DNA of 64,000 nucleotides, from assembly GCA_031769625.1 (NCBI GenBank), contig JAUIMM010000126.1, forward strand, positions 5,294,001 to 5,358,000, read 5' to 3'. Positions 21,966 to 33,236 of the stretch are shown one piece after another (within the stretch, counting starts at the first letter, position 1; every line of letters begins with the position of its first letter). Below the pieces are notes generated by a model. That model was given only the letters and a program-made list of their open reading frames with translations, was not told where the DNA came from and searched no databases. The stretch comes from Taudactylus pleione (taxonomy: Eukaryota > Chordata > Amphibia > Anura > Myobatrachidae). A program made the position numbers and the translations under genes.

Positions 21966-22203
21966 CAGCCCTAACTCCCACCCTCCCTCTTCACTGTCCA
22001 CAGCCGGGTGAGAAAATGGCGCCGACGCGGGTACCTTTATATAGGATCCAAAACCCGCGAGACTCGGAAGGCGGGATGATGACGTTTTGCCTCGATTTCA
22101 GATCCGAGTCAGGCGGGAAAAGTCGAGCCTGACTCGGATCGGACTCGGATCGGGGGGGCTCGGGGGGGTTCAGATTTCAGAAATCCGAACCCGCTCACCC
22201 CTA

Positions 22204-23337
22204 AAATTTATCTTCCAAAAATTCTACTGTGCCTCTCTGTTTTGAGTTTTTTCCCCAGTTATATAACAAATAAATATATTTCTAGAAGTGTGTCTTCAGA
22301 TGAGTGACACAGTATATATTACTGTTCTGTGTGCAGTGGTATCCCCCCATCATCTGCACTACAAAACAATTGACAGTGTTGTTTGTGTATAAAAAACAAA
22401 GACATTAGTGCAAAAACATTTTCATAGTGCGTTTTCCTTCCATTGTATGTGACAGTGTGTGTGGTGGTGTCCCTCCATCATCGACCCAATACTAGTGCTG
22501 TGGTTGCTGCCAGTCATGATAGTACTTTATGACTACTGAAGGTGATCAAGGGGAAAAAAAAGGTTTAAGTAATTTATAATATTGCTCTTACACGGCTAGT
22601 TTAAGATATAGAGTACCAGATAAATGCTATTTAGTGTATCAGTAGAGGTCTTTACTTCCCATATTTTTAATGCCCCAGGGTGGTGTTCCTGCAGCCTCTG
22701 CTACACTCAAGGTCAGCATATAACACACAGGAAAAAAGTCTTATTCAGGTGGGAACCTAAGACTTGATCTGAACTTAAATACAGACTACCCACAAAACTT
22801 GTGACCAGATTACCACAGATAAGCTAAGAAACCTTGCTATTTCCTTTTGTACATTGTTTCCTGTGTGTTTTTGTGCAATTAATAAATATTTGTAATTTAC
22901 ACAATTATACTGCACTATGGACACTTTTTATGTTTACTAAGGTTATATGCTGATAATAAGTGGATTAGCATTTATTTGGTATGCATATCTTTAACTAGCC
23001 TCGTAAGAGCAAAATTCTAAATCACTACACTATTGGGCGCACTCTCTCCTTTTCTTACTTACTATAGGTTGTTGTGACATTTCACCTAACGGTATTTTAA
23101 TGAGCTGAGCTGCCACCCACGGAAGAAAGTTGGAAGTGTGACTCTATCAATTTAAGACTATATTATTCATTGTGGTTAAATCAAGTTGGCCCACAATAAC
23201 TGAATCCAGCATTTATAGAGATGGAATTACCTTGTGTGGCTTATTACTATCTGCCTCTTTGAAACCCCTCCAAGCTTCCATCACTGTGGAGTTTGCCTAG
23301 CATCCATGTCATCCGGCTGCTATACTATTGGGACATT
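22204..23337. other. Unassigned sequence
   Basis: Between hAT copy 1 and the hairpin MITE. No gene or repeat recognised. Confidence 0.35.
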
Positions 23338-23874
23338 GGACCTCATTCAGACCTGGTCGCAAGCACTGAGCGCTCGCAACCAGGCAAATGTTTTGGTCCT
23401 GCGCACGCCCAGTGGCCGCACTGCGTGTGCGCAAGCCCCGGAGCGAGAGAGAATCTCTCTCACTCTGGAGCTCTCTACAAAAGGGCTGGCTGTCGATGTT
23501 GATCGACAGCTCGGCCCATTTTGTAGGCGAGGTGGGGGGTGGCTATACAAACGGTGGCGTTCCTGACGGAACACTTGCTGTTTAGTGGGCGGCCACACTG
23601 ACATCAGCAGTGATGTCAGTGGGGAGTTTCCTGCTCGATCAGAGCAGGAAGCTCCCTGGGGCTTGCAGTTGCCGAGACCCAACCTTAGGGTCTCATCGCA
23701 AGCCCCAATGGTCACGATGGTCTTGACCATCGCAACCATCACCCTGGTCAGTCGCTAAGCTGTGGCTGGTAACCACAGCTTAGCTAGTGACGTGACGGCC
23801 GCACTAAAAAACAAAACATCCGCCCTCATTCAGAGAGAGTGATAGTTTCTTGTGACCGCCTCTGAATGAGGGCC
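23338..23874. mobile_element. Hairpin-chain MITE, copy 2 (TSD ATT)
   Basis: Begins GGACCTCATTCAGACC and ends GCCTCTGAATGAGGGCC, flanked by ATT (23335-23337 and 23875-23877). It shows the same ordered series of inverted repeats as 9247-9795, for example ATCGACAGC arms near 23491-23511, ACTGACATCA arms near 23597 and GAGCAGGAA arms near 23640. Several helices keep pairing with different bases. Confidence 0.85.
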
Positions 23875-23877
23875 ATT

Positions 23878-24479
23878 GTGCACAAGCCTTATTCATTACT
23901 CCGTTATTACACTCAGCTCTCTGCACATCTACTTCAGGTTAGCGGTTACACTATTCTGCTGACCGGGTATTGGCCTCCCTGTGCTGTGTGCTGTTGTCTG
24001 GGGCTGTTGCTGAGGAAGGTGTGCAGGTCCAAGGGCTGTTGTCAGTATTCAGAATACAGTATTAACGCCGGGGTGATTGGCAGATCTGTACTTCGCTCAG
24101 TGCCTGAATTTCTAATTGGCTTCCAGTTCCAGGTATGCGCCAGAGCAGTGTCGGGTACATACTTGCTTCCTCAAGCTGTACTCTGCATACATAAGACTCA
24201 GATTCCTGGCCTGAGTCCTGAGTTCCACTCTGATGGTACTATATTGCCCTGAGTTCTGGGGTTGTCAACTTTTGTCAATGGAGTGTGTCCTTAACTCTGA
24301 TGGCTATCACAGGTCAATGGGCTAAGGGCTGCCAGAAGGCATTAGGCTGATCCTCTTCAGTTCCATGTCTGTATCACAGCATAACTCCAGCCCGTGGTCC
24401 CTATCTGTGTCACTAGTATGCCAAGCTCCCTTTCTGACTCATTGGCAAGAGCTACATACAACCTCCTCATCACACTTGC
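23878..24479. other. Unassigned sequence
   Basis: A 128-codon plus-strand frame (23866-24252) shows no recognisable domain and starts inside the MITE end, so it is not called as a gene. Confidence 0.3.
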
Positions 24480-24489
24480 ACCTCAGTTC

Positions 24490-24690
24490 AACCTAAGGGT
24501 GCCAAACCAGATTTACAAAATTCTCAAACTTGTGACAGAAGTGAGGTGAATGAACAATTGCCAAACATAATTGTTCATGGTGACCCTGTATGGTTTCAAG
24601 GATTAAAGTAACAGTCTCTTGTAAAACTGGGCAGGAGGAGATAGGTGTTCCATGAACTGTTTCTAATGGAACCATTTCCTTCTTGCTCAC
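24490..24690 (-). pseudogene. Ty3/gypsy protease-region fossil
   Basis: The minus strand has an open 65-codon piece with PLETVHGTPISSCPVLQETV and later HHEQLCLAIVHSPHF. This resembles the segment after the protease active site in gypsy elements (hydrophobic VGxHxExLxFxIVxSP..PxILGxPWL). The closing ILGxPWL is destroyed. Gag remnants lie immediately upstream on the same strand. Confidence 0.55.
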
Positions 24691-24839
24691 TAGAGGTAGT
24701 CATAGTGCCTTTTATCAATGAAATTTCCCATAGAGACAGATTTGATGAGGGTAAAGGTTTCTTTTGCATTTTCCTTGAACTGGAGTTGAAGAGGTAGGTA
24801 GAAATATCAGGAATAAATTATATAGGCTATATCTGACCC

Positions 24840-26240
24840 TCACCTCCTCCTTCTTTACAGAGATGAATTTCCCAAAGGTTTCTGTTTATTCAAGCATTGA
24901 GCTAAATTATAAGCATCACTACCAAAGTAATGACACTGATTCTGGTCTCTGCAAGATTGTTTCTCCTGAGTTGTCCCCGAATACTTTCTACTTGCATAGG
25001 GTCTGGTTCGGTGTGCTCTTAAACTGGAGAGGATTCTTTGCCAATTCTAGGATGACTGAGTACTCCATACAATGAACGCTGTCCCCTCCTCCTCCTTTCT
25101 ATATGATGTTCTGTCAATGGGCAACAATGGTAATACAGTGATAAATTAACTCTTTAATAGCCTTCTGAAGAATCCATATGAGCTAACTCATCCTTGATGT
25201 CATCATTCAGACTCTGATGGAATTGGTGAATTTTTGCTACTGCATTTCACTCCATTTCCCCATCCAGGTACAGAACTCATCAGAGAAGTCTTATGGTGCG
25301 TACACACGGTACGACTTTCACTTTAACGATATGAATGATAACAATATCGTTCATATCATTATCATTATCATTCATATTGTACACTTTTTTGCAGCCACCA
25401 ACCTGACAATGACTAACGATGCACGTTCCCGCATGGACGATAAAGATATCTTTCATCACCCATGCATGCAGGCCAACTTGGACGATGTCATCAACTTTGC
25501 CTGTTCAGAGATGTGGCAGGATGACTTCACTAAAAGATATCTTTGAAAGATATCTTTCCAGTCTTTGGTGCTATAGATTGAACCGGGTGTATACACACAG
25601 TACAACTTGAACAACCATAGATATCATTGATAGATTTCCCTCCAACTTTCTGTAGTGCAGGCAAAGAATTTTGGTTGTACACACTGATAGATATCTATGA
25701 TAGATATTTCAGTGAAGCTATCTTTTTACAGGCAAATCTTTACAAAATCACCCAAGTTGGCCTGCATGCATGAAAGACCATAGATATAATTATCGTTCAT
25801 GTGGGAATGCGCATCGTTGTTTGTTGGTTGATCATTCACTGCATAAAAATGAACAATTTGAACGATTTATTGTTGAACAATATCATTATCATTCATATCG
25901 TTCAGGAAAATCGTCACGTGTGTATGCAGCTTTAGCAGAAACTTGGCGCAGACTGGAAAAATGAGCTTTAGATGAAGCAGGCCTGTGTGGGTCATTGAAG
26001 GCTTGTCTGAAAGCTCACAGAAATAATGTCCATTTATGGAGTTGCCCATGCTAATGCTTCCTCCTTTTTGCAAGGTCAGAATCATTCATCACTGTAATAC
26101 ATACACAAAATGGAAAAGCAGTCAACATTGGGAATGAAATTCTTTATACTTAAAATGATTTTTACCAAATTTCTCTGGCAGCTTGACTGGAGGTTCAGTA
26201 TCAGAAGCTTATATGTGCCATTTGCCAACAGAAAGGTGTG
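24840..26240 (-). pseudogene. Ty3/gypsy gag fossil, interrupted by a MITE
   Basis: Minus strand, with frame changes. PEKFGKNHFKYKEFHSQC (26125-26179) and a region near 26050 resembling EALAWA match the gag capsid start. After the MITE at 25294-25931 come AVAKIHQFHQSLNDDIKDEL (~25170-25235) and a degenerate zinc knuckle CHYFGSDAYNLAQC (24894-24935), in which the second Cys and the His are lost. The segments are in the order expected for one gag. I recognised them only across stops and frameshifts. Confidence 0.65.
25294..25931. mobile_element. MITE with GTGCGTACACACGG ends, TSD TTA
   Basis: The left end TGGTGCGTACACACGG and the right end CACGTGTGTATGCAGCT are imperfect inverted repeats, followed by inverted AACGATATGAATGATAA. 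TTA flanks both sides (25291-25293 and 25932-25934). It interrupts the gag fossil. Internal AAGATATCTTT-type palindromes recur around 25530-25720. Confidence 0.75.
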
Positions 26241-26244
26241 CAAA

Positions 26245-27235
26245 GGAAAATCTTTGGTAGAAGCGATAGGACTGTGACCCCTGTTGAAAGTGAGTGTCTA
26301 AGTCATTCAATAAGAATAAAAAGGGTGTCTGTTATGATTCACCTGAACAATTGCATAAAGCCTTTAGAACCACACTAAAGAGTTCTTCTGTCTATAACAA
26401 GCACCCTTTTCCAATAGAGTGAGATGCTCTCACCGGTACTGAGATGCTGCCAGGAGATAAACTCAGTATAGTAGAGGTTTATACAATAATTAGGTGATCA
26501 CACGGTTAATGCTGGATTAGTAGAATACAATATGCAAGTATAATGAGACCATCTAATAGACTTGTGGTGTTTTAACAATAAAAGTAGAAGCTGTATAACA
26601 ACAGGTAGCTGATAATTTTGGAAAGTGTCATTTGTTTGCAGTTATCATTATAGTGATACTTTAGCAATAGGTGATGCATGGAGCAGGAGACCATAGATCA
26701 AACTGTCACATAAAAACAGGCAGCACTTTGAGCATTTGATCAATGAAAAAATATTTTATATATATATAAGCAAAGTTATATTTTTAACAGTGTAAATGGT
26801 AATAAAAATGTCTATTACAAATAACACATGTAAAAACAATCCTCACATTTAAAACAATGAAAGATAAGAAATAAAATATAAAATCACAGCATGTATAATG
26901 AACGAATAACTGGAGGGTGTGCAAATAAAAGGCAAACTAACTTTGATCTGAATTCAAATCCAACCTGTAGGTATAGTATCAAATGGATTCCACAAAACAA
27001 TGATTATGATTGATATTTTAATGTCAAGCCAATGTAATATAATTGTCAATTGATTTGCAGTTAAAGTCCCGATGTAATGGAGAACCAATAGTCAAGTGTA
27101 TATGTGAGAGACCCGTGCAGAGACCTCGTATCAACCCCTATGGTGTTCAGGTCATGGAGATCACATATAAGTCCACAGTCTGCTGTGTTTTATGGTACCT
27201 GTATTTCCCGATGTGATCACCGAGCACTGCACCTT
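26245..27235. other. Unassigned AT-rich sequence
   Basis: No gene or element boundary supported; contains a short TA run near 26757-26768. Confidence 0.35.
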
Positions 27236-27692
27236 ACCTCCGTCATTGCAGTCGGCAAAAAGCAAAATGCGAGCGCCCGCTCTGAATCAGGGCGGACACT
27301 TTTTTTTTGTCCGGCCTCCTGGCTGCTCGCTAAGCTGTGGGTCGCGATTATCGGGCTTGCGACGAGACCCTTGTGGTAGGGTCTCGTCCGTCGCAAACCC
27401 TAGGGAGCTTCCTGCTCTAATAGAGCAGTAAGCTCACTACTGACATCACAAATGATGTCAGTAGGGCCGCCCTCAAACGGCAGGTGTTCCTTCGGAAACG
27501 CCTGCGTTTGGCCAGCCACCCCCCGCCTACAAAATGGGGCGAGCTGTTAACAGCCGCCCCGTTTTGCTGTGAGCCCCGAGCGAGTGAAGTTCTCGCTCGC
27601 TCTGGTGCTCGCGCACGCGGCGCATGTGCACTGCCCGGCCATCGACCCGCTTGCGAGCGCAATGTGCTCGCGAGTGGGTCTGAATCAGGCCC
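27236..27692. mobile_element. Hairpin-chain MITE, copy 3 (reverse orientation)
   Basis: The right end reads GGGTCTGAATCAGGCCC, the complement of the GGGCCTGATTCAG terminus. The same helices occur in reverse order: GAGCAG arms near 27412-27428, TGACATCA/TGATGTCA near 27440-27462, CAAAATGGGGCG with its complement near 27533-27575. The left terminal hairpin is degenerate, so the left limit is approximate. Confidence 0.7.
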
Positions 27693-28168
27693 ACAGTATG
27701 TCTGAGAAGGAGTTGGTATTATGTGCTGCTGAAGGGCTGCATACAAAGATCAACAAGTTAGGGCTGACATGGGGAGAGAAGGGGACAAGGTGAGATGCTG
27801 TTGCCAGCATTTCCCTGCCATTGCAGCTACACTTTCTCCCACTCAGCCCTGATTGAATTGACCCCAAATAGTTAATGAGATACATTACATTATGTTCTGG
27901 GTGTTGATCATTTGGTTTGCTAATATAACTAGCAGTATATTATATAATAAGGGGCGCTCATAAATTTTTAAGGAACGCATAATATTTTAAAATATTTTTA
28001 TTATATAAAATACAATTTTATATCACTATATAATTGTATTTCAACCATAAAAACATAACAATTACAATCCGACTTCACATAATATATATACCACAGTCAC
28101 CTTATGAATAGAACAGAGCTTAATAAGATGCAGGTACTCCTGTAATGGAGATAATCATTAAGCACATA
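27693..28168. other. Unassigned sequence
   Basis: Includes GATTGAATTGACCCC near 27851, which looks like one end of a MITE whose other end I did not find, and an AT-rich stretch at 27940-28090. Confidence 0.3.
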
Positions 28169-28466
28169 GGGCCTGATTCAGACCCGCTCGCGAGCGATAT
28201 GCGCTCGCAAGCAGGTCGATGGTGGCCCAGTGCGCATGCCGTCGCTCTGGGTCTCGTACCAAAGGTGGCGTGCTGTCGATGTTGAGTGACAGCACACCCC
28301 CATTGGTGGGCGGGCCGGGGGCGTGGCTGGCCAGACGGAGGCATTCCCATGGGAACGCCTACCGACTGGGGCCGGCCCCACTGACATCACAAGTGTTCTC
28401 AGTGGGAGTGCTTTCGGCTCTGTTAGAGCCGAAAGCACTCTGGGGCTTGCGGCAACGAGACCCTAC
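28169..28466. mobile_element. Hairpin-chain MITE, copy 4, right end missing
   Basis: Begins GGGCCTGATTCAGACCCGC. It keeps the CTGTCGATGTTGAGTGACAG, ACTGACATCA and CTTTCGGCTCTGTTAGAGCC helices, then stops at GAGACCCTACCA, where mariner sequence begins. Confidence 0.75.
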
Positions 28467-28680
28467 CACAATGGTCTTTCTGAAACATGGCATCTACTTT
28501 GTGTTGGTTCTCTGCTGTCACTCCAGTTGATGGTCTGCCACCACAAGGTTTGTCGCACATGGACAATTCTCCCAATTGAAAACGCTTCATCCACCTTCTG
28601 ACATTGATATAGTCAATTGTAAGCTCATCATACACTTTTTTCAGTCTTCTGTGGATTTCTATAGCACTGCAGCCTTCCAG
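28467..28680 (-). pseudogene. Mariner transposase fragment (HTH region)
   Basis: Closely similar to 50935-51145 of the mariner at 50048-51332. The minus strand encodes CSAIEIHRRLKKVYDELTID and RRWMKRFQLGE, the paired helix-turn-helix DNA-binding part of mariner transposases. Both sides end abruptly: at the MITE on the left and at unrelated sequence after GCAGCCTTCC on the right. Neither mariner terminal repeat is present. Confidence 0.8.
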
Positions 28681-29540
28681 AGCTGTCAGTGGTCCATGAT
28701 ACTGTTGTCTACAGTTTGGCTGGAGCCGGAGGACTGTCCATGGTGAAGATTGTTGTGTTAAACTTGTATGTGAGCATTGAATCAAGTGAAATTTGTTACT
28801 TGGGTGGCTCTAGTGATGGGTATGTAGCAGGTGGGCGGAGTAATCGGGGGGCGGCGATGTTGCTAAGGCAGATGGCATGGTGTAAGGTATGATGTATGTG
28901 GGCATGGGGTTCCATTGTGGGGGCTGTTTACATGTATGGTGTGTGCGGCAGATGTGTGTTCATGCTGGTCGGGTGGGTAGCTAGGTGTTTAGCACCTGTG
29001 TATGGAGACATAGTAATGAGTTTGCCTGTGCTGCTGGGTGTTTGTTTGTGTGTGTTATCAGTGTCTCTGTGTGTGTTTGAAATGTGCTGCTGGGTAGTGT
29101 TCGTTGTCTGTGATGGAGTGTGGGCATGTCTGTTTAGTCTGTTGTGTGGGTCTAGTTGTATTGTGTCTGTGATGGTGGTGTGTAATTTGTCATTGGGGTT
29201 CAGAAGGTGTCTGGGGTTGTGTCTGGGGTGCTGGGGATCTTTGGTATAGTGTCTGGGATTAGACGAAGGTGTCTTATTGTGTGGGGTGGTGTTGTCAGGG
29301 GTGGGGGAGGTTGTGTGGTGCCTCGGAGGTGTTGTGTTAGTGGTGGTGCTTTGTCGTGGGATGTGCTGAATGTGGGTGGGTGGTGTGGTTGGTGGTGGTG
29401 TGCCTCGTGGTGTGGTGGGTGATAATGTTGGTGAAAGTGGGTGGCAGGTGTTATGTTCCTCTGTGTCAGTATGCTGTTGGTGGGACTAAGTGGAGAGTTT
29501 GTGGTGTGTTTATTTGGAGATGACTGACTGGATTTTTTTG

Positions 29541-30440
29541 TCAATGTTGAGGCGGTGTGATGTGAAAGTGCGCAATGTGAACATCCACTTCAGTTCTTCC
29601 TTGTTGAGTAGTTGGATTATGTAACCTCCTCTCCAGTTCTTTTTGATGGTTTTCATGCCTGTGAATTTTAGGTCTTAGGGGTTGTATGGTGTTTATCCTG
29701 GAAGTGTATTGGGATGTTGTGTTTGTCGGATTTGAGATGTTTATGAGGTGTTCTGCCACTCTGGTTTTTAGTGGTCTAATTGTTCTGCATATATATTGTC
29801 GGTTGCATGTGCATTGTAGTAAGTAGATCACATGGCTGGTGTTGCAGGAGATGTGTTCTTGAATAGTGTATTCTTTGCCTGTGTTAGTTGAAGTGAAGGT
29901 GGTGGTTGGTTTAGTGCTTCTGTACCCTAGAGTGTGGAAATTGCTGCAGGTGTCGCAGTGGTAGAATACCTTGTTCATGGATTGGTTGCTTATTGTCATT
30001 TGTTTGAGGGTGGGTGGAGGGATGTGGTTTGAGACTAATTTGTTTTTGATGTCTGGTGCCTTTCTATAGATTATTTTGGGTCGTAGTGGTAGTGTTTCTG
30101 CAAATGTGTCATCTTTTAGGAGTAGGTTCCAATGTTTGTGTATGATCTGTTTGATTCGTGTTGCGCTGGTGTTGTATTGTTTGATGAAGGGGATTGCATC
30201 AGTCATGTGGTTGCCTTTATTTTCTTTGTATGTAAGTAGTGGTTTTCTGTCCTCATTCCCTATCTTTTGTAGTGTATTTTGCAATGAGTCTTTATCATAT
30301 TTTTTCTCTGTGAATTGCTGTTTCAGTCTTTCCCCTTGTTCATAGTGGTCTGTAAGTTTTGTGCAGTTCCATCTTATGAGCTTGAATTGACCTAGTGGGT
30401 TGTTGCAGAGCCAGTTGGGGTGGTGACCACTGTCAGACAA
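29541..30440 (-). pseudogene. PLE family 2 GIY-YIG endonuclease region
   Basis: A 299-residue frame. IIYRKAPDIKNKLVSNHIPP (~110-130) and HCDTC form the Cys-containing linker typical of PLEs. SCNTSHVIYLLQCTCNRQYI and CRTIRPLKTRVAEH give the GIY-YIG domain, which in active elements nicks DNA for target priming. The invariant Gly of YVGRT is Cys here (YICRT), so the nuclease is probably dead. The first ~48 codons overlap the RT frame in another phase, marking a frameshift near 30400. Confidence 0.8.
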
Positions 30441-30907
30441 GATGAAGCTGTTGACGTCAACTTGTTTGTGGTATGTTTTGTTTGGATCTGTTGTTGTTCA
30501 ATGAAGATATGTAGGTCAAGGAAGTTGACGTCTGATTGGCTGTATTGGGATGTGAATGTGAGATTTCTGTCATTGTTGTTGATGTATGTTAGAAAGTCTT
30601 TGAGGGTGTCAAGGGGTCCTTGCCAGATACTGTTTATGTATCTTGTCCATAGGACCAGATTTGCTCCCCAGTTATGTCCCGACCAGACGTGTGAGTCTTC
30701 CCATCTGCTCATGAAAAGGTTGGCATAACTGGGGGCAAATCTAGTCCCCATCTTGGTCCCAGTCTTCTGCATGTAGTAGTCACTGTCGAACCAGAAATAG
30801 TTGTGTGTTAGTAAGTAGTCTATGCTTGTCAGGATGAATTGGGTCTGTCGGGGGTCTAGTGTGTGGTCTTTGTCCAGGAAGTGTTGTATGCTTTTGAGTC
30901 CCTGCAT
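30392..30907 (-). pseudogene. PLE family 2 reverse transcriptase, central part
   Basis: A 171-residue frame with KMGTRFAPSYANLFMSRWED (PLE RT motif, usually GTAMGTKFAPSYANLF) and NFLDLHIFIE. The catalytic YxDD block is WTRYINSIW, so both Asp residues are replaced and the enzyme is dead. It continues from the frame at 31016-31627 across a frameshift or stop near 31016. Confidence 0.8.
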
Positions 30908-31015
30908 GTGGTCGATGATAGTGTATAGTGATGTGATGTCGCTAGTTACTAGCCAGTGGTCATCACCCCAAGTGACTCCTTCCAGTGTTTTGAGTATGTG
31001 TGTGGTGTCTTGTAA

Positions 31016-31627
31016 CTATGATTGTTGTTTTTTGACGTATTGTTGTAGCGTGTGGTCTATGTATTGTGATAGGTTAGCTGTCATGGAGTTGATGCCAGAT
31101 ATGATGGGTCTGCCAGGTGGGTTGGTGGTGTCCTTGTGTATTTTGGGGAGGTAGTAGAAGATGGGGATGATGGGGTGTGGGTTGTGTATAAAGTCATGTT
31201 CTTGTTTTGTCAGAATGCTGTCTCTGAGGCCTGTTTTGAGTATGTTGTTGAGTTTGCTGTGGAATGTATGGGTTGGGTCCTGTCTTAGTGTCTCATATGT
31301 GTGTTCAGCTTGTAGTAGTCTCTGTGATTCTGCAATGTAGTCTGATTTGTTGAGCAGGACTATCCCTCCACCTTTGTCCACTGCTTTGATTATGAGGTCC
31401 TGGTTTTGTTGTAGTTTTTTCAGTGCCTTTTGTTCGTTTGTGTTCAAGTTTTTGATGTGGTTTTTCTTTGGTGTGGGTATCTTATTGATATCGTCCATGA
31501 CTAGTGTTTCGAAGGTGTGGATTAGGTGGCCTTTCAGGTGGCTGGGGTAGAATTTGGATGGTGGATTTAGTTGGGTGTGTTTGTAGATGTCTGGTGTGGG
31601 TGGTGGTTTGGTTGCTGGGTGTGACAT
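31016..31627 (-). pseudogene. PLE family 2 reverse transcriptase, N-terminal part
   Basis: A 203-residue frame with LIIKAVDKGGGIVLLNKSDY (family: VIKPADKGGGVVIMD), YYLPKIHKDTTNPPGRPIIS and NLSQYIDHTLQQYV. These are the N-terminal RT blocks of Penelope-like elements. The frame stops where the next block (KDTLDxLxxL) should begin. Confidence 0.85.
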
Positions 31628-31999
31628 AAAGTATATCTTGAGTGTTAGTCCTCTTATGAACCTGTGTATGTCAAGGTATGCTTCAAATTCATTCAGTTCT
31701 TTATGAGGGGTGAATTTTAGTCCTTTGTTGAGCAGTGATATGTCATGTGATATGAGAGTTGGTGTTTGCTGAGGTTACATATGCCTGTTGTGGAGGGTGC
31801 CATGGGTGTGGGTCCCGTTTGTTGTGACTTTACTCTTTGTCCTCCTCTGCATCCTCGTTTAGTTGGTTTCATTTTCTTTTTTGGCTCATTGTTGTTTGTG
31901 TTTGGTGTCATATTATTGATTGGCAGGCCCAACTGCCTGCCTCTAAATCTAAAAAATTGAGTGACCATTGTTCGGAGTTTTGCTGTTGGTGTTCTATGG

Positions 32000-33210
32000 T
32001 TGTGGTGTTGGTTGTTGGTTCTGATTGTGGTCTGTGGCTTCCTATGTCTCGTTTGTTTGAGGTTGTGTAGTTGCCCCTTGTGGTGTTGATCTATCCTTGT
32101 TCTAATGATAATCTTGCTTGATTTTCATATTGTGTGTTTTGTTCATCTTCTATTTCGTGTATGCTGAATGAGGTGTTGGTTATGGAGCTCGTGTCGGACA
32201 GTGGTCGGGGATCTTTGTCTTGGGTTGTCTGGTTAGTTGGGGTGTTTTGTACTTTGTGGATCTTGGACATGTATTGTTGGTATGTGAGTTGTAGTTTTTT
32301 ATAGATTGATGTGTCAATGGGGGGTGTCAGTCTCTTCCTCCTGGGGATGTCGGTGTGTTTGTGCATTGTTGTTGGTTGCTCTCTGTGTGTTTTTTTGGGG
32401 TTTGTGTGTTGTTTTCTGTGTAGGGGTTCTGTCTGCGGATGTTATGTGTTTCTTGGGTTTTGTGTCCATATTCGTATTGGTGTTTCTGGTTTTGTCACCT
32501 AGTATTTTGGAATTTTTCTGCTTTATGATGGTTTCCTCTGTTTTGTTTAGTTTTTCAGGTGATGGAGACTAGTTTCCTGAATTCTATTTCCTCTTTGTAT
32601 GGTTCTAGGGCTTGGTCCAGTCTGGTAATGTCCAGGTCAAGGTTCGTTAGTTCTGTTTTGTGTGTGTCAATGATGAGTTTGATTAATTGTTTCGAGCAGT
32701 CTTGTAATATGGTGTTCCATTTCTGCATGAAATCTGTGTTGTTGTTGCTATGGGATGGTGATTTGTGTACAGTGAGTCCTTTTGGGATTATGTTGTTGTC
32801 AAAATACCATTGTAGGGTGTGTGTATCCCATCAGATTTTGGTTTCTCTTGTGATTCATTTTTCTAAGTGTAGGTAGGTTTTGCAGAAATTGTCGCTATTG
32901 TGTTGTAGGGATTCCCTTTGTTGTAATTCTTGTATGAGGTGTTGTTCCTTATCTATCCTGTCTGCTCCAAAGTCTAGAAGGCCCATGTGTTGTTGTTGCA
33001 TGGTTTGTGTGTTGTTATGCTGGGTTTGTTTTCAGTGTGTTGTGTTTCCACTCTTTGCCGATGCTGCAATCCTGGGTACTCTGACTTGTAGCTGTAGGAA
33101 ATTGGTTGGTTAGGATGCAATTCACGGTGGAGAGGAATAAGGGGATGTGTGGTTTGGAATGTTTGGGGTGGGGGGCTGAGGGCTTGGGTCTGGTGCTGCA
33201 GCATATAGGT
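32000..33210 (-). pseudogene. PLE family 2 ORF1 remnant
   Basis: Reading the minus strand around 32830-32690 across stops gives WDTHTLQWYFDNNIIPKGL, then KWNTILQDCSKQLIKLI. PLE family 1 ORF1 has WWEVATLEKYQAEQLIPKGL and EWNNILRTCSFSLMELI, so it is the same domain. Downstream is a Lys/Gln/Thr-rich region (for example 32091-32366). Function unknown; likely an RNA-binding or structural partner of the RT by analogy with other retroelement ORF1s (inference). Confidence 0.65.
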
Positions 33211-33236
33211 AGGGGTACCTGTTCCTACTTAGAGTT

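Larger units (their letters stand above)
15658..22203 (-). mobile_element. hAT transposon copy 1, 6.5 kb
   Basis: Left terminus TAGGGGTGTGCACCGG and right terminus CCCGCTCACCCCTA. On the minus strand the order is: right-end region with a TATATAAAGG box (near 22037-22046), a ~65-bp repeat block, fourteen 160-bp repeats, transposase ATG at 19397, and the coding region to 16442. The 8-bp flanks (ATATATAT and AAATTTAT) do not match exactly, perhaps because the left one is in a mutable TA tract. Copy 2 at 51401 is the same element with a perfect duplication, which fixes the ends. Confidence 0.9.
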
